22,367 nt of DNA from Symbiotaphrina buchneri (taxonomy: Eukaryota; Ascomycota; Symbiotaphrinales; Symbiotaphrinaceae): the NCBI GenBank assembly GCA_001599915.1, contig BCIG01000050.1:1-22367 (forward strand), read 5' to 3'. Under the pieces are notes generated by a model, which had not been told where the DNA came from, did not search any database, and worked only from the letters and a program-made list of their open reading frames with translations. Numbering within the stretch: the first letter of the stretch is position 1; each line of letters begins with the position of its first letter. The position numbers and the translations under genes are program-made. Positions 20,230 to 22,367 of the stretch are shown one piece after another.

Positions 20230-21264
20230 ATGCAAGACAATCTGCCTTCGGGCTCCGTGCGGCCGATGAATGGTGCAGCTGAACATAACCTAAGCAGCAT
20301 GAACGCCACGACTATTCGCGGCTTCGGAAACAATCGGTATCCACCTTTGCCAACTACAGCTCATTGGATGCATCGTCAGCAGAGTCCACCGAGCTTACCT
20401 TCCGCCGGCACAACCTTACCACAGCTGGGGGCTTCATTCGCATCAGCAGCGCCCGCAGCGCCATCTCAAAGACCTCCGGCGCCGCAGTTTTCGACCGCTG
20501 CGGAAGAAGCATATCAACACGATCCGGATCGGCCCAAGTACACGCGCTTTGCGGAAGGTTACTTTAACAACTTGTCGGCGGACGGCCACATGTTTATCAG
20601 CAGCGATTTCTCATTGACTCCAAAGCCAGGCAACCACGGGCATGCAAATCCCTCCCGGAAATTCCATCCAGGACTTTCTGAGATGACATCAGAACCCCTG
20701 GAACCGGAGCACATGCACTTCGTATTCACAAGAAATCCTGGGCGACAGCATATGGTGTTCCAGACGCTGGTGAAGGTCTGCGCCGATGCAGCCTACAAAT
20801 ATCACCGAACCGAAACTCAGAGGCGTCTGTCCGAAGTTGCTTTACTTGACAGCCCTGAAGGCCTCCACGGCTCGGGTCACTACAAGGATTCCGTCCAACC
20901 TGATCGAAAGCGCTGTCGAACGACCGGTCATGCCCGTGTCAATTCAGATGCTGGATGCCCGCCACCGTTGATGGACCTGCTCTCCCAAATCAGTGACAGC
21001 ATCTGGACGAAGGCGAAGAGCCTGAATTCCCATACAGCACGGTTGGAGGCAGTACGTCGCATGGCAAGCCTCTACAGCTGGGCCGACACGGTCATTGGTG
21101 CGCTCAGTACGACCGAACAGTCCGAGATCGTGCCGCAGGCCAAGGCGTATAATGCTATCATGGCGGCGAGAGACTTCGCCAGCTTCTTTCTCTTCGAGGA
21201 GGGCAAGGAGCGAATTGACTCGCTTTGGAAGAGCTATTGGGTCCTTGTGGAGGCCATCAGATAG
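20230..21264 (+). CDS. Hypothetical protein, 344 aa, unrecognised family
   Basis: A single open exon with no family that I recognise. The first in-frame ATG is at 20230 (MQDNLPSGSVRP); the frame is open upstream but has no earlier ATG. Residues 1-100 are disordered, rich in Pro, Ser, Ala and Gln. Residues 100-205 look more ordered (RPKYTRFAEGYFNNLSADGH, HMHFVFTRNPGRQHMVFQTLV, ADAAYKYHRTETQRRLSEV). A basic PDRKRCR (224-230) could be a nuclear localisation signal. Residues 245-344 are predicted mainly helical (LMDLLSQISDSIWTKAKSL, RLEAVRRMASLYSWADTVIG, AARDFASFFLFEEG, IDSLWKSYWVLVEAIR). There is no signal peptide, membrane segment, zinc finger or catalytic motif. It is supported as a gene by length, the preceding CT tract and a coding-like pattern, and may be nuclear. 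It is probably a fungal-specific protein. Confidence 0.78.
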   Translation: MQDNLPSGSVRPMNGAAEHNLSSMNATTIRGFGNNRYPPLPTTAHWMHRQQSPPSLPSAGTTLPQLGASFASAAPAAPSQRPPAPQFSTAAEEAYQHDPDRPKYTRFAEGYFNNLSADGHMFISSDFSLTPKPGNHGHANPSRKFHPGLSEMTSEPLEPEHMHFVFTRNPGRQHMVFQTLVKVCADAAYKYHRTETQRRLSEVALLDSPEGLHGSGHYKDSVQPDRKRCRTTGHARVNSDAGCPPPLMDLLSQISDSIWTKAKSLNSHTARLEAVRRMASLYSWADTVIGALSTTEQSEIVPQAKAYNAIMAARDFASFFLFEEGKERIDSLWKSYWVLVEAIR

Positions 21265-21606
21265 CACATAGAATGACCATCACTGCTGGGTAAAAGCGTA
21301 TGGCGCTGGGCGGATGGGAGGATTAGATTGATAGTACTATGCCAGTTGTTTTGCCTTAGATCACATCTCGTCGCGCCCTGAGGACGTTGCTTAAGGTACC
21401 TACCTTAGTAGCTGATGCAAGTGCTGTCACACCGAGCGTAGGGCTGAAAGTCGGCAGTTCCCTAGCGTCAAGCCACATTTTCCTCGCTTAATCCCCGCCA
21501 ATCAAGCTTAAATCAAGGGGAATCAAGGGACCGTTCCTCTGCGCCCCTCCTCGGCACGGCATTTACGAAGATTTCGACCATCGTTGCCCTGCCAGGATCC
21601 CCCAAA
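21265..21606 (+). promoter_or_regulatory. Upstream region of MRI1
   Basis: 342 bp between tandem plus-strand genes. It contains a palindrome (21392..21407), a CCAAT box at 21498..21502 about 105 bp before the ATG, and three closely spaced ATCAAG repeats (21501..21528) next to it. No gene was seen. Confidence 0.5.
21392..21407. repeat. Near-perfect palindrome TAAGGTA-CC-TACCTTA
   Basis: Seven-base arms around a two-base spacer, about 200 bp upstream of the MRI1 ATG. The arm matches those of the inverted repeat at 15985..16026. Confidence 0.65.
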
Positions 21607-22367
21607 ATGGTGCTAGAAGCCATTCAATACGCTCGCGGCAGCCTCAAGATACTTGACCAGCTTCGGTTGCCCCACGTCGAAGTCTATGACGATATTCAGT
21701 CGAGTAATGATGCCTGGCATGCAATCAAAGAGATGCGGGTGCGGGGCGCCCCCGCTATCGCCATCGTGGCCGCTCTGGCCCTAGCGGTAGAGTTGGAGGT
21801 TATCAAAACACATGGGAAGCTATCGCCGGTCGGGGAGGAGGTCCAGGTTTTCATCTTTGAGAAACTGGATTACCTTGTCAGCAGTAGGCCGACCGCGGTA
21901 AATTTGGCTGATGCCGCGAAGAAATTGAAGGCTGTCGTCGAAAAGGCTGCTAGTGTCGGAAAGGCGACCGGGCAAGATGTGAAGTCGGCTTATGTAACAG
22001 CAGCCGAAAGAATGCTTGAGGATGATGTCTCTGACAATCAGAACATCGGAAGGCATGGCGCCGAGTGGATCCTGAAGAACACAGAGGCGGGCAAAAGGGG
22101 CAAAGTCAGTGTGCTGACACACTGTAACACAGGGTGGGTACATCGTGGCGTGTTCATCCTTGGAAAATGGTTAATCAGCGTAACAGCTCCCTCGCAACGG
22201 CTGGATATGGCACGGCCTTAGGGGTAATACGGTCTCTGCACTCGGCTTCTGCCCTGAACCTGGCGTTTTGCACCGAGACGCGCCCATACAATCAAGGCTC
22301 GCGACTAACAGCGTACGAATTGGTGCATGATAAGATACCTGCTCGGCTCATCACCGACTCGATGGCG
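21607..22367 (+). CDS. mri1: Methylthioribose-1-phosphate isomerase (Mri1), 5' part, cut by the window edge
   Basis: Converts 5-methylthioribose-1-phosphate to 5-methylthioribulose-1-phosphate in the methionine salvage pathway; a paralogue of the eIF2B alpha/beta/delta regulatory subunits. Visible coding: 21607..22133 and 22187..22367, which is 236 residues and ends on a codon boundary. Family marks are MVLEAIQY at the start, [17 protein letters not shown] (substrate loop), THCNTG with the expected catalytic cysteine C173, [33 protein letters not shown] and LITDSMA. The second catalytic residue, the Asp of the GAD motif, should follow about 20 residues beyond the edge. The intron 22134..22186 (53 nt, donor GTGGGT) is placed within [11 protein letters not shown]. 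Family members are about 350-390 aa, so roughly 40 per cent is missing to the right. Confidence 0.95.

Overview
The window looks like a gene-dense chromosomal segment of a filamentous ascomycete, most likely Eurotiales (Aspergillus/Penicillium-like). Genes are split by many short introns (about 47-100 nt) with GTAHGT-type donors, GCTRAC/CTGAC-like branch points and YAG acceptors. The encoded housekeeping proteins resemble Aspergillus-type orthologues, promoters carry CT-rich tracts, and intergenic regions hold small GTAC-centred palindromes. A few N bases (9317, 9368, 10236, 12104) mark it as draft-quality sequence. The genus call is inference.

Layout, left to right: a possible 3' end of a plus-strand gene at the left edge (2..185, weak); a HAD-like phosphatase (+, 358..1302); a secreted M20 metallopeptidase (-, 1402..2721, 3 exons); a class I ER-type alpha-1,2-mannosidase of family GH47 (-, 3220..5616, 4 exons); proteasome ATPase Rpt4 (-, 6030..7407, 4 exons); enolase (+, 8422..10028, 6 coding exons, probable 5' UTR intron); eIF3 subunit j (+, 10484..11480, 4 exons); a large disordered protein with an N-myristoylation start MGNAQS (-, 12169..15027); autophagy E2-like enzyme Atg10 (+, 16277..17247, 3 exons); a U2 snRNP B''-like single-RRM protein (-, 17400..18116, 3 exons); Arp2/3 subunit Arc40/ARPC1 (+, 18461..19765, 4 exons); an unrecognised 344-residue protein (+, 20230..21264); and the 5' part of methylthioribose-1-phosphate isomerase Mri1 (+, 21607 to the window edge).

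The genes do not form a pathway cluster. They are unrelated housekeeping functions: glycolysis, proteasome, translation initiation, splicing, actin nucleation, autophagy, N-glycan trimming and methionine salvage. Three divergent pairs share intergenic promoters: Rpt4/enolase, MGNAQS protein/Atg10, and U2B''/Arc40. Exon joins were worked out by hand from reading frame, GT..AG borders and expected family sequence; all spliced totals come out as whole numbers of codons.

I see no biosynthetic cluster, transposon, virus-derived element, tRNA, rRNA or CRISPR array, and no convincing new multi-gene system. The points most worth following up are the GTAC-centred palindrome family in intergenic DNA, the myristoylated scaffold-like protein, the long cytosolic tail of the mannosidase, the tiny last exon of eIF3j, the long first intron of Atg10, and the unrecognised 344-residue protein.
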